The notes beneath the pieces were generated by a model. It worked only from the letters and a program-made list of their open reading frames with translations, searched no databases and was not told where the DNA came from. The translations under genes were made by a program, and so were the position numbers. Below are positions 31,534 to 41,500 of a stretch of DNA of 53,631 nucleotides, piece by piece; the stretch's first letter is position 1; every line of letters begins with the position of its first letter. The stretch covers positions 1 through 53,631 of the forward strand of contig DBMI01000052.1 in assembly GCA_002298165.1 (NCBI GenBank), given 5' to 3'. This stretch comes from Desulfarculales bacterium UBA702. GTDB lineage: Bacteria > Desulfobacterota > Syntrophobacteria > Syntrophobacterales > Syntrophobacteraceae.

Positions 31534-32344
31534 TGGCAGCTGTCCGGTAAAGCTCATGCACGAGAGCCATGAGCTCATTGCCTCGGATTAATACTAAAAA
31601 GAGATTTTCTTGGTTCGGATGAGATCCAGCGTCCGCACTGGTGACAACCTCGTCGCTATAGGTATGCTCGGAATGGACCGCTGCAGCCCCAGAAATCTCG
31701 TTATAGGGTCGATCTGTTTTGTTCTGGAAACGCTCAACCACAGCGATCATACCTGCGTTTTCCTCTGACTGCATCATCAGTCGCTGTTTAATTGCATTAA
31801 GGGACTCTGCTTTACGGAGATTGAAATCCTTGCACGAATCATTAACTGCTCGCTGGAGAGTGGTGGTACTCGCACTGGCTAAGGCGCACTTGACTTCGAA
31901 AGTAATAAGCTCGTCTTGCGGGGACGGTTTAGGATCAGCCTGCAGGAAGCCAATCACATCGATGCCCTCGGGGCTCTGATTCCGGCGAATCTTATCAAGA
32001 TAGCGTGTCCTGGGGACCGTATAGTTGAGCATGTATTGGACAAAATCGGCAACGAGTATTTCGCCAAAATCGCCTGCCCGGACACTGGGCCCCGGACGTT
32101 CTCTGACGTGCGGAAACTTTAAGTTAGTCAGATAGTCGCAACGGGAAAGTCCTGTGCCACGTCGAAGATCGTCAATCTTATTATCAAAGCAGTAGTGATT
32201 CCGAAAATGTTTCGCCCATTTCGAGAGGATTCTTGGATCAGGGCTATGTGCAAACTCGAAGATCGAAACGTCCTTTCCGTCCGCTGTGTGCAAGACCCTG
32301 CCCGTATCTTTTAACCATGAAAGATGTTGTGATGACCAGGGCAT
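31523..32344 (-). CDS. hamA: Hachiman HamA, DUF1837 nuclease
   Basis: 273 residues. The DUF1837 nuclease core is visible: GDFGEILVADFV (E95), GIDVIGF (D129) and ITFEVKCA (E150, K152), the PD-(D/E)XK arrangement. HamA is the effector of Hachiman and degrades DNA when released by HamB. The C-terminal region (about 200-273) ends NLFLVLIRGNELMALVHELY. Start ATG 32344 has a weak ribosome binding site. Gene order hamA-hamB with overlap is standard. Confidence 0.85.
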   Translation of the reverse strand: MPWSSQHLSWLKDTGRVLHTADGKDVSIFEFAHSPDPRILSKWAKHFRNHYCFDNKIDDLRRGTGLSRCDYLTNLKFPHVRERPGPSVRAGDFGEILVADFVQYMLNYTVPRTRYLDKIRRNQSPEGIDVIGFLQADPKPSPQDELITFEVKCALASASTTTLQRAVNDSCKDFNLRKAESLNAIKQRLMMQSEENAGMIAVVERFQNKTDRPYNEISGAAAVHSEHTYSDEVVTSADAGSHPNQENLFLVLIRGNELMALVHELYRTAANEA

Positions 32345-32404
32345 AAGCTATCACTCAATAGAAGTCCGATGCATTATCGATGATGGACCACCAGAGTCGA
32401 ATTA

Positions 32405-33334
32405 CTATTTCTTACCAGCTTGTTGCAATTTATTATTTCTCACTTCATGGGTTTCCACAAGAAAGACCGCCAATGTGGATGCAGCCCCCACGGCAAGTTT
32501 CGCGTGTCTGGGAGTAAGCCCTTTGCTGTGAGCATGCTTCCCATGGCCTGTTCCATATTGATTTCGAAGTTCTGCGACTCCTTGTGTGATTGATGCAAGG
32601 TTACTGAGAAGCCGTTTAATAACTTCGGAAGCCTTCACCTGATCAGGAATATCGTCCGGCGTCAGTTGCAGCTCCCTGCTCGTCAATTTTACAAGCTGTG
32701 ACAGATCGGCTGTTTTCGGAATTTCCACTTCCCTTCCATGAAGAATTGTTCGACAGCAGGTTTCTACCAGCTCTTTCGCTGTACCAATGGCCAATCCAGG
32801 ATCATTCAAGACAGAAGCTTCCATCCTCGTAATTTGTTGAGTGACATATGAAGCATCTATCCCGCTCATTGTTTGCTTTATAATTTGCACTCCAGGTGAT
32901 GGTAATGAGCCGACGTAACGACCGATATAGATTGGTTTTCCAGATAGTCTTGTTCTTTCTACCAATTCAAAGCCGTCGTTTTTGAGAAAACTATTATAAA
33001 GCTGGCAAATCCGTTCAGCCTCGGTGACATCAGGTCTGATAACTGGATGGATTGTCTCGCAAAGAAACCTGAGGAACAAGTCATCCTCACAACCCATAAG
33101 ATTGAAACGATCATCAGAAAAAATCCAATTGTCATCCCAATCGTGTAGGTTGTTTACCCTATGTTGCCATATGTCGCCCGATGCATTGTGAAACCTACCA
33201 TCGTATGATGGTAATTTCGTCAAATCAAAAAGACGACTGAGAAATTCGGTCTCTTCGAATCTACCGTTCCATTGAAAGCCTTCAGCCATGATGGCGTCGG
33301 TAATGTCACGTCTTGTTAGTTCACTTATTTTCAT
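32405..33334 (-). CDS. AbiJ-like abortive infection protein with HEPN C-terminus
   Basis: 309 residues beginning MKISELTRRDITDAI, the N-terminus of AbiJ-related proteins. Conserved FLSRLFDLTKLPSYDGR, WIFSDDRFNLMG and FLRFLCETIHPVIR follow. The C-terminal part (about 180-300) is an Abi_C/HEPN domain: AKELVETCCRTIL, LASITQGVAELRN, and R257...H264 in RNQYGTGH, the R-x6-H form of the RNase motif. An ATG three codons upstream is possible. Lies 15 bases after the TIGR02391 gene. Likely role: growth arrest by RNA cleavage after infection. Confidence 0.75.
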   Translation of the reverse strand: MKISELTRRDITDAIMAEGFQWNGRFEETEFLSRLFDLTKLPSYDGRFHNASGDIWQHRVNNLHDWDDNWIFSDDRFNLMGCEDDLFLRFLCETIHPVIRPDVTEAERICQLYNSFLKNDGFELVERTRLSGKPIYIGRYVGSLPSPGVQIIKQTMSGIDASYVTQQITRMEASVLNDPGLAIGTAKELVETCCRTILHGREVEIPKTADLSQLVKLTSRELQLTPDDIPDQVKASEVIKRLLSNLASITQGVAELRNQYGTGHGKHAHSKGLTPRHAKLAVGAASTLAVFLVETHEVRNNKLQQAGKK

Positions 33335-33349
33335 ACATTCCATAGGCGG

Positions 33350-34075
33350 TCAGCCCTTATAATAAACTGCTTTGTCTAATTGACGGAACAGAAAAGAAAT
33401 AAAACTCAGCATGTCGAGACAATCTTGTTTTCCAATCGGCCAGTGCAGTGCTGGCTCGTGGGCTGTCGGGTTCCGCATTGCCCGCATCAGACCGGCAGAA
33501 AGAAATTTGACACCGTCCTGTACGTTCCTGTCAGTCTCTGATTGGCACGGAGTAATCTTCAGTGTTCCTTTTTCGCACCCCCATACCTCAAGCATAAGAT
33601 TCGCACCGTCAGCCGAACTTTGGGCTTTCTGCTGAACTTGTTTATTATAGACCTTGCAAGCCTCGAACACAGCATGAAAGTAGTTGCCCTGAGAGAAGAG
33701 CTTTCTACAGTGATCCATGATCTCAGGATGAAAACCCCGGGCAATGAACTCGCCATGCGTTAGTTTTTCGGCACTGGAGGTGATGCCAAGGCCATCCTCT
33801 ATAATCAACTGAACCTTGTCCCAATGACCATCCGGCGTTATCTGGCGGCAGAACTTTTTCAATAATTCGTTCCGCTCGTCGTTATTCATTTCCTGTTTTG
33901 CCAAAGAGAGAATGGCGTTATAGACCTCCTGGGCTCGAGCAGAGGTAATATTGTCATTCGGGAATACCTCAACGCGAAAGCGGAATAATGCCGCAGCCGC
34001 TCTTCGGATTTCATTGACTGTGGTATCATACTTGAGAAGGTCGCCGACTTCCGTGGCAATGAGTCTAAAGTTCAT
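33350..34075 (-). CDS. TIGR02391-family HEPN protein
   Basis: 241 residues. The C-terminal half shows FHPEIMDHCRKLFSQGNYFH, then AVFEACKVYNKQVQQKAQ, and LMRAMRNPTAHEPALHWP with R201-x4-H206, the HEPN motif of the Ymh/TIGR02391 family. N-terminal half (about 1-110) is helical and may be a sensor. Such proteins occur in defence and restriction islands, where they are presumed RNases. It lies between the GIY-YIG and AbiJ-like genes with short gaps. Confidence 0.75.
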   Translation of the reverse strand: MNFRLIATEVGDLLKYDTTVNEIRRAAAALFRFRVEVFPNDNITSARAQEVYNAILSLAKQEMNNDERNELLKKFCRQITPDGHWDKVQLIIEDGLGITSSAEKLTHGEFIARGFHPEIMDHCRKLFSQGNYFHAVFEACKVYNKQVQQKAQSSADGANLMLEVWGCEKGTLKITPCQSETDRNVQDGVKFLSAGLMRAMRNPTAHEPALHWPIGKQDCLDMLSFISFLFRQLDKAVYYKG

Positions 34076-34102
34076 AGTTATTATGCGATCTTAAATAGTT
34101 GC

Positions 34103-34837
34103 CTAAATACCCTTGTACCGAATCGGATTCTGTCCCCCCTTGCCGACAGAGAAGCCAACATATTCTTTCCGAATCGCTTCCTCAGCCACTTCCCCCTCGA
34201 ACTCCCAACGGCCCTGATTCGGAGTATTGCGAAACTCCGACGGGTCCCGGGTTGTGTATTTCAAAGTCCCCGCTGGATACCACTGCCGAATCCGGTAAAC
34301 CTCCCGGACAATCCCCTGATACACAGCCATGGCATATTCCGCTTTATTTCTTCGCTCTCCGAGAACCCAAATCCCCCTGGTAGCTTCGTACAGCTCTTCT
34401 GGTGCCATGTTACTTCGATACAGTTGATTTATCGTTATTAGGATAGCTTTATGACGCACTTCCACTGGTTTGGCAGTAAACATAGCGATGACCTCTTGTG
34501 AAGTGATGCGGCCGAAACTTCCCTTGTGATATCCAGCTATGCGATTGGTAAGATAAGTTCTCCCGATCAAGTCAATGGCGGCTGCCTCCACCAAAGCGGC
34601 TTCCTGATCTGTCAAACCGTACCGCAAAAGATCTACCTCGGGTTCCATACCGGACGCACGAATTTGAGCAATGCGGTCCACCTTTTCGCAGTCAGAGTTA
34701 TCTTCGAGGTGTGAGAAGAGACGGTTGCCACAACCTTTTCCAATATAAAACGGCTCACCGTTCCGAGGATCGATGAAAACATACACGTATGATTGCAACA
34801 ATTCGGAGATTTCGTTAGTTATCTTCATATACTTCAT
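34103..34837 (-). CDS. LEM-3-like GIY-YIG nuclease
   Basis: 244 residues. YVYVFIDPRNGEPFYIGKG (about 17-35) carries both GIY and YIG halves (VYV, YIG), followed by R39 and H43, as in LEM-3-like GIY-YIG enzymes that cut branched DNA. The C-terminal domain (about 130-244) has KAEYAMAVYQGIVREVYRI and GRWEFEGEVAEEAIRKEYVG. ATG 34837 is chosen; an upstream GTG at 34873 is possible. It is 72 bases beyond the methyltransferase stop and co-directional with it, so a role in restriction or with the HEPN genes is plausible. Confidence 0.75.
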   Translation of the reverse strand: MKYMKITNEISELLQSYVYVFIDPRNGEPFYIGKGCGNRLFSHLEDNSDCEKVDRIAQIRASGMEPEVDLLRYGLTDQEAALVEAAAIDLIGRTYLTNRIAGYHKGSFGRITSQEVIAMFTAKPVEVRHKAILITINQLYRSNMAPEELYEATRGIWVLGERRNKAEYAMAVYQGIVREVYRIRQWYPAGTLKYTTRDPSEFRNTPNQGRWEFEGEVAEEAIRKEYVGFSVGKGGQNPIRYKGI

Positions 34838-34908
34838 TAACTCGCGTCTACCCTCTACCGAAACTATAGGCACAAGGCAGAAGTCAATCAGTAGATCAAG
34901 GCACTACA

Positions 34909-37900
34909 TCAACTAGCGTCAAAATACGAGCCTTCCACGATTCTAATCTCTTCTTTGGTGAGACCATAGAGCTGGTAGACTAGTTGATTAATCTTATTTT
35001 CCAAGATATCTATAACTCCGTTCTTATTCTTTTCTTTAGTAGCGAGAATTTGTTCAACCAACAGCTGTAATTCATATTCAACTTTGGTAGATGCTTTTGG
35101 AATTGGAATTTCTTTTATATATTGCCTTTTCAAGCGAAGTCTCCCTCCATTATTTGCATCCCCCAAAACAGCAGCTGTTTTTTGCAGAAAGTACCATATC
35201 AACCTGGAGTTCAATAATGCTACTAAAAACTTACTTTCTGAAGCAATAGCAAAAGCAGTCATGTCAAGGTATCGCCCATCATAATCGATTGTGAATCTTG
35301 GAGACTTTGCTATGTCTGGATAAACAATCTTTGGAGACTCAAAAAGCTGGCAGTAGCGAAATTGCGCTTGCTGAAGCTCCCACCATTGCTGACTTAGTGC
35401 CCTACCTTGTAACTTAAGCTTCCACTTCTCAAGATGTATAAGGATTGAGCCAAGCTCCTTTGGATTAGTGCCTATGGGCGTGTATATAATCCATCTATTG
35501 CGGTTCCCTATTTCCCATTGTCTTATATCGTCACCAATGATGAGCGGTTTCAAAAATTTGGAACAACTCGGGCTTAAAGTTATCAACTGCTCACGACAAA
35601 ATGCATCAATCCAAAAAGCTGTATTAAAGCCCGTTTTTATCCCTGCCATTATCATCGAGTCATCGAGCCTACCGGGAAATGTTCTAAGTTTAGCGAGAAG
35701 CCCTTCTTCGGAGCTATTCCCAAAGGACCAAGTGAGATGTGACAACTTACCAGATGATATCTTCATACCTTCTGTGGAAACAATAAGAGGAAGATTTGGA
35801 TACGGTGGAGTAAGTGAGCGAATTTGCACAAAGGTCAAATCCGATGAATTGCCGCGAGCGCCAATAAATATCAATGGGAAAGTGGCTGCTTCTTCAAACA
35901 CAGGCAGTTCGCCAAAATCTATTAGGGTATTGGGACGACAAGCGCTTGATAAAATTCGCCTTAATCCCTCTCCGTATTGAGCGCGTAGCCACTTGTTGGA
36001 CGATATGAAGCAGAGTGTTCCTCTTTTTGAAAGAAGCGAACATGTAGCCATCTCATAGAAATATACATACAAGTCAGCCCTGCCGGAATATGAACTATAA
36101 ATTCTTTTGAGCGAAGGCTTTATGTCACCGATTTGTTCTTGTCTAACATACGGTGGATTAGCAATAACGATATCAAAACCACCTTTTTCCTGAAACACTT
36201 CTGTAAAGTTTAGCTTCCAAAGAAAAAATGGTTTAATGTTTGATTTCTTAAATTCTTCGATTTTCTTAAGTTCAGAACTCTTGCCCTCTTCTTTAAGCGT
36301 TACCTCGATAAGTTCCCATTCCAACCTGCCAATTGTCTTTTTTATATCATCTTTTTTCTTCTTATCAGTAGTTTCAAATAGTTCCTTGTGAAGCAACTTC
36401 AATTGGCTCGCTTTATGTTGCGCCTCACTTACAGCGTCAAATAAACCTGGATTAGCAAATACCGGTTTCGTTGTAGCGGCAATTTTCTTTAACGTTAAAC
36501 TTATTTTCTTTAGCTCCTGCTCTAATACAGACTGCTTGCTACCACTAAGCATATTTTGTGAATGAAGTTCAAAGTACTCCTTTTGTAGTGAGGACTGTCT
36601 TTCCTTTAAAGATTTGATTCGTTTTTCTTTATCAAAACCGATAGAGGCAATAAGTTTTTCATCAAAGAGCTTTACGCCTTCAAACTCTTCTAGCAGACTA
36701 TTGCCCTGCATGATCTTGTAGTCCAGATTGGGTAAGGGTTTAATTTGTCTTATGTCATCCTCATCAACCACTAATGAAAGCCATAAGCGAAGCTTAGCGA
36801 TTTCTACAGCCCCAGGATCTATATCCACACCGTACAGGGAATGCTGAATGCAGCGACGTTTAAAATCGTAAACAGTTCGTTCCTCATCTTGAATAAATAT
36901 CGAGAGCGCATTCCTCGCTTTTACGATCTCACTCATCATACCAACTGGAAAGGCACCGGACCCCACGGCCGGGTCACAAACTGTAATGCCGGCCAGTTTT
37001 CGATCGATTAGTTCGGCATTTTCGCGGATGCTCTCAGGTAGTTTGTAAGAATAGGCGCTGGTCTCTGTACCATGGCTTTCGACCCGCGCTTCATTCTCAC
37101 CGACCTGCTCACCCAAATGAATCAAGGTTTCAATATCTGATTTACTGATAAATTTATTGCCCTCCGACCCTGCCATTTCAGTTGTGAGATAATTTATTAG
37201 ACCTTGTTGGCACATGTAATGAACTATTTCACGCGGGGTATAATAGACGCCGAATTGCTTGTTAAACTTGCTTTCATCGCCTTTTTTCCCGCTAGTTAGT
37301 GCCTTCTTGTACTCCTCAAAGTTGTCCGGTCGAATGGCATTAAATTTCTCATATGCTTTACCCAGCAATTCCGGGTCGATAGCCACTTCCTTTTCCATCG
37401 GCTCGTCTTCTTTGACGGTAAAGTTATAGAGGTCGAAGATATCGAGAATACCGTTACCTTCACCCATCTGCGCTTTTCGATTAGAAAACAGTTCGTTGGG
37501 TAGCAAAATGTCTGCATTATGCCAGCTATAATTACCAATAGGATCGAAGAGCCCACCATTTAAAAAGGGAATTTTGCATTTGAAATGGTCGTTCCAGTGG
37601 TCGATATCCGAGCGATCTCTCGACAATGCATCATAAAAGAGGGGTTCCAGAATGTCGTTAAAGAAATTCTTATATGTCCCGTGCTTTCCTTCAAACAGTT
37701 CCCTCAAAAATTGCTTTGAGCCGTCCCCCCACTTGTCATTCCCCTTAACTCCAAACCAACCCTTTTTCTGTAAAAAGTAGAGAAAAATGATCTGTCCCAA
37801 CAATTTCTTGGCAAAGTCAACAGTGTTCACTCCGATAGCTTCGAAATCGGCTTTGATGCGGGAATCGTTTTGAACCACTTTATCTAATGCTTCTTTCGCG

Positions 37901-38526
37901 CGAACAAAAAGATCCCGGTATTTCAAAAAGAACTCATTCGTAACAGTTTCTATGTTGAAAGATTCTTCCAATTCGGTGAGACTCGGTGACTGTTCGTCAT
38001 TTGCTAGAATGTTGATCAGTCGACTCTGGGCTGTGTGGCTTTTTTCGCTGATACCCACTAAAAAAGACCAACGCCGAGCAGGGGTAAATTCTTCTTTCAC
38101 TTTCATTTTGCCGGTCGTGGTCTGCTCAAATTTATAGTCCATCTTAACCAGCGAAAACCGCCAATCAGTTTCATCGGGGGATACGAACGCTACCAGAGCG
38201 GCATCCTTCAGTTCTCCACCCCGGCTGCCATTGAGATACCAGGCGACAAAGTTCCGCTGCATAGTGCGAGCACGCTCCAGCGAGCTTTCTTTCCTGAGCC
38301 TGATAATCAATACATCAACCTTCTGTTCGCCATCGGTGAATTTGGCGATGCGCTCCAACGTGCTTATGGAGGGCTTATAAGCGTCAGGGATGTATTGCCC
38401 CTTGTAAGTAAATGGCGCGTCCTCACTGCGATTTAAAAGGTTCTTAATAAACGTAGAAAATCGCGCCTTTTCAAACGGCTTTTCAAATGTTTCTTTGATT
38501 AGATTGCGTGCCTGTTGTCTGTCCAT
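34909..38526 (-). CDS. Eco57I-like N6-adenine DNA methyltransferase
   Basis: 1,205 residues. N-terminal region (1-430) without a clear nuclease motif; FNKQFGVYYTPREIVHYM (about 421-438), motif I VCDPAVGSGAF (516-526), DIDPGAVEIAKLRLWL, a long coiled coil (about 635-765) and motif IV NPPY (790-793). The C-terminal third (about 850-1200) should be target recognition (FSNSRLIWYFLQ type segments). The coiled coil between motifs may act as a spacer. It starts three bases after the helicase gene. Together they form a candidate restriction-modification or BREX/DISARM-like pair. Confidence 0.8.
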   Translation of the reverse strand: MDRQQARNLIKETFEKPFEKARFSTFIKNLLNRSEDAPFTYKGQYIPDAYKPSISTLERIAKFTDGEQKVDVLIIRLRKESSLERARTMQRNFVAWYLNGSRGGELKDAALVAFVSPDETDWRFSLVKMDYKFEQTTTGKMKVKEEFTPARRWSFLVGISEKSHTAQSRLINILANDEQSPSLTELEESFNIETVTNEFFLKYRDLFVRAKEALDKVVQNDSRIKADFEAIGVNTVDFAKKLLGQIIFLYFLQKKGWFGVKGNDKWGDGSKQFLRELFEGKHGTYKNFFNDILEPLFYDALSRDRSDIDHWNDHFKCKIPFLNGGLFDPIGNYSWHNADILLPNELFSNRKAQMGEGNGILDIFDLYNFTVKEDEPMEKEVAIDPELLGKAYEKFNAIRPDNFEEYKKALTSGKKGDESKFNKQFGVYYTPREIVHYMCQQGLINYLTTEMAGSEGNKFISKSDIETLIHLGEQVGENEARVESHGTETSAYSYKLPESIRENAELIDRKLAGITVCDPAVGSGAFPVGMMSEIVKARNALSIFIQDEERTVYDFKRRCIQHSLYGVDIDPGAVEIAKLRLWLSLVVDEDDIRQIKPLPNLDYKIMQGNSLLEEFEGVKLFDEKLIASIGFDKEKRIKSLKERQSSLQKEYFELHSQNMLSGSKQSVLEQELKKISLTLKKIAATTKPVFANPGLFDAVSEAQHKASQLKLLHKELFETTDKKKKDDIKKTIGRLEWELIEVTLKEEGKSSELKKIEEFKKSNIKPFFLWKLNFTEVFQEKGGFDIVIANPPYVRQEQIGDIKPSLKRIYSSYSGRADLYVYFYEMATCSLLSKRGTLCFISSNKWLRAQYGEGLRRILSSACRPNTLIDFGELPVFEEAATFPLIFIGARGNSSDLTFVQIRSLTPPYPNLPLIVSTEGMKISSGKLSHLTWSFGNSSEEGLLAKLRTFPGRLDDSMIMAGIKTGFNTAFWIDAFCREQLITLSPSCSKFLKPLIIGDDIRQWEIGNRNRWIIYTPIGTNPKELGSILIHLEKWKLKLQGRALSQQWWELQQAQFRYCQLFESPKIVYPDIAKSPRFTIDYDGRYLDMTAFAIASESKFLVALLNSRLIWYFLQKTAAVLGDANNGGRLRLKRQYIKEIPIPKASTKVEYELQLLVEQILATKEKNKNGVIDILENKINQLVYQLYGLTKEEIRIVEGSYFDAS

Positions 38527-38528
38527 AA

Positions 38529-41500
38529 TTATTCACCACTCAAATACATGGATAAAATGACTTCCCGTTTGCCAAATACCGCCGGATTCTGTTCGGCATA
38601 ATGCTGTTCGAGCAGCTTAGCCGGGATGTGAGTTTGCAGCACCCCCAGTACCTTAAAGGGGTTGATCAAATCATTTTTTAAATCATTTAGAGCCTGCAAC
38701 GTTTGTTTTGCTGTCTGCTTTGGCAAGCCGCCTTCCGCAAGCTGGGTGAATACTTTCTTGAGGTAGAGTTCCTGATCATCCGTCAGCTTTTGAGTGTTCT
38801 TCATCGTAACTTTTAAAATCTTAAGGATGTTGGCCGCGCTGTCGCGCCCGCCGCCTCTTTGCTTTAGTTGGGACTGCTCCTCGGTGGTCGAGAAAACAAA
38901 GGCCTCTTTGTTCTTATCCATCAGATCGTAAAACTGTCCCGGCAATTTTTTCTTTGGTTCATCAACGCCACTCTCCAGCAGTTTGGCTGCTGAGATAAAG
39001 TCCAGCTCGTGCGCTTCCGGCTGAGCCGCGGCCATGTAGAATTTCTGGAGTTTACCCCTTCGAAAATAGGTGATCAGTGAATCAGCCTGCTCAGCGAAGT
39101 ATTTAGCCGTGCGTCCTTTTTTGGGTAGCCGTTTGATCTTTTCGAACAAGTCAGGGTCTTTATCGCGAATCTCTTTTATTGCATGCAGATATTTCAATTC
39201 GGTCTCCCCCGCTTCATCCTCGCCTTCTAAAGCCTGTTTTGAGATCAATCGGTTAAAGAGTTCATGCGAGCCGATGGGTTCCCCTTCGGTCAACAATTCG
39301 GCATCGCCACCCAGCAGGGTTAAAAAGGCATTGATTTTGGCTTCCGCCGCTTCCCTGAGTTTGATCTGGTCGTTGGATTGAGTAGTGGGAAAAAAGTTAA
39401 ACGTATGAATCTTATCAGCCGGGGTATCGACCCGGTTTATGCGGCCAACTCGCTGCATCATGCGGGTAGGATTCCAGGGAATGTCGTAGTTGATCACCGT
39501 GTTGGAGCGATGCAAGTTCACGCCTTCAGCCAAAACCTCTGTGGCCACCAGTATCCGGTACTCGCTCTTTGGATGACGAGCGCGCGCGTCAAAATTTTCG
39601 ATGACTTTATCGCGTGTCGCTTCGCTGGAAGAGCCAGTATAGCATAACACCTGGTCAGGGTACTTCTGGTGCAAATTTGTAAAGAGATAGTTAGCAGTCT
39701 CCTTGGATTCGGTGAAGATGATCAAATGATTCTTTTTCAATCCAGGATCAGTGGAGAGCCCGTCGATAAATTTTAACAGCTTCGGATCGCGATGAATGTT
39801 CGTCCAGAATTTTTTAATCTCCAGAAGCACATCACGGTCGTGCTGCAAATCATTCCGGAATTCTTCTCCAAAATCGCCACTGCTAAGGCGCTCAGCTTTG
39901 CTTTCGTCGATCAGGCGCTGCACGGCCTCATCATCATCGTCTTCCAATAATTCAAATATCTTGCTGGTGTGCTTCTTACTCACATAGACATTGCCCTTGT
40001 CAAACTCTTTAATGAACATTTCATAGGAGTGCAAAAAGCGGTCAATCGAATTCCGAAAGGCAAAAAAACTGCTTTCCAGGCGTTTAACCAGCAAGATCTT
40101 CATGAACCGGCCCATATTTTTCTGTGATTGCCGCTCAAGCGGGTCCACCTTGCCTTGATAATAAAGAAGGGGCATATACCGTGCGTATTTGAAGTCTTTA
40201 ACGATGAGCTCAATGGTTTTAGTAAAGACCTGATCTTCTTTCTCGTTTAGTTCATAAAAAAGCGGGACAGGCTTCTCCACACTGGGGAATTTGAGTCCTT
40301 GCTTATTAATATCATCGGAAAAATACTTTACGATCTCTGTCCGAGTGCGGCGTACCATTAAATATTTCAGTACCTTTTCCCGTATTTCACGCGCGTTCTC
40401 TTTCACGATAGAAATGTATTTGTCATAATCTTTCTGGCGGTCGAGTTTTTTCAATTTTTGCTCAAGTCGGCTGAAAAAGCTTTCCAGGTCGGGCAGATTG
40501 GGAATGGTACTCTTCTTCGCTTTCTGAAAGAGCTTAAGTAAGCTGAGGATATCTTTGGGCGCATTATTGTAGGGAGTGGCGGTCACCAGGATCACCCGTT
40601 TGCCGCGACAGATTTCCGCCAGCTTCTCGTAGGTCGCGGTCGTTTCCGTTCGGAAACGATGGGCTTCATCGATAATAATGTTGGCGTACTTATCAGTTCC
40701 CCTGCTCAGGAGGTCGTCCAGTTTCCCGAGGGATTGAAAATCAGCAGGCACGTGAAAGTCCGAAAACACGTTAGTCCAAGAGCCGGGATTGGATTTTTCC
40801 AAAAGTACAGGCGGGGCAATGATAAGCGTTCTCCCCTCCAATTGTCCCGCCAGCATGGCGGAAATATAGGTTTTGCCCAGTCCTACGACATCGGAGATGA
40901 AAACGCCGCCATACTCCAACAGTATCTTTCTGGCATTGAGGACTGCCTGCTCTTGGTATTCGAGTTTCTTAAACTCCTCGGGGAGGTACCTTACAAAAAC
41001 CTCATCGGTTTGGCTGAGTTCATCTTTGAAATATTCGTAAAGGAATTTTAGATAGAGTTGATAGGGCGTGATACTTTGGCTGAGCCAGGTCTTGTCCTGG
41101 ATCGTCTGAACATACCGCTCACTGACATCCACTGCTGACTGCCACAGTTCCTCGAACTTTTGGCGTGAAAACTCATAATCACTGCGGTTTTTTAACTCGA
41201 CATTAAATTCCAGATTATCAATGAGTCCGGCCTGGGTAAAGTTGCTGGAACCGGTAATTACCCTCCCTATATCGCGGTCTCCTTCACAAAAGGTCATAAT
41301 GTATAGTTTGGCATGTATATTCTGGGATGGGTAGGCCCGAATTTCTAGTTTTTTATCCCTGACCCATTCAACAAACTTATGCACCCCTTCTTCGACGTTT
41401 CTATTATCGTCTGAGTCTGCCAATTCCTGCTCAACGAGTCTCTCAACCTCTTCCTTCGTTTCTGCATGAGAAAATTCAATGACTTGTTGCCGAGGATCAC

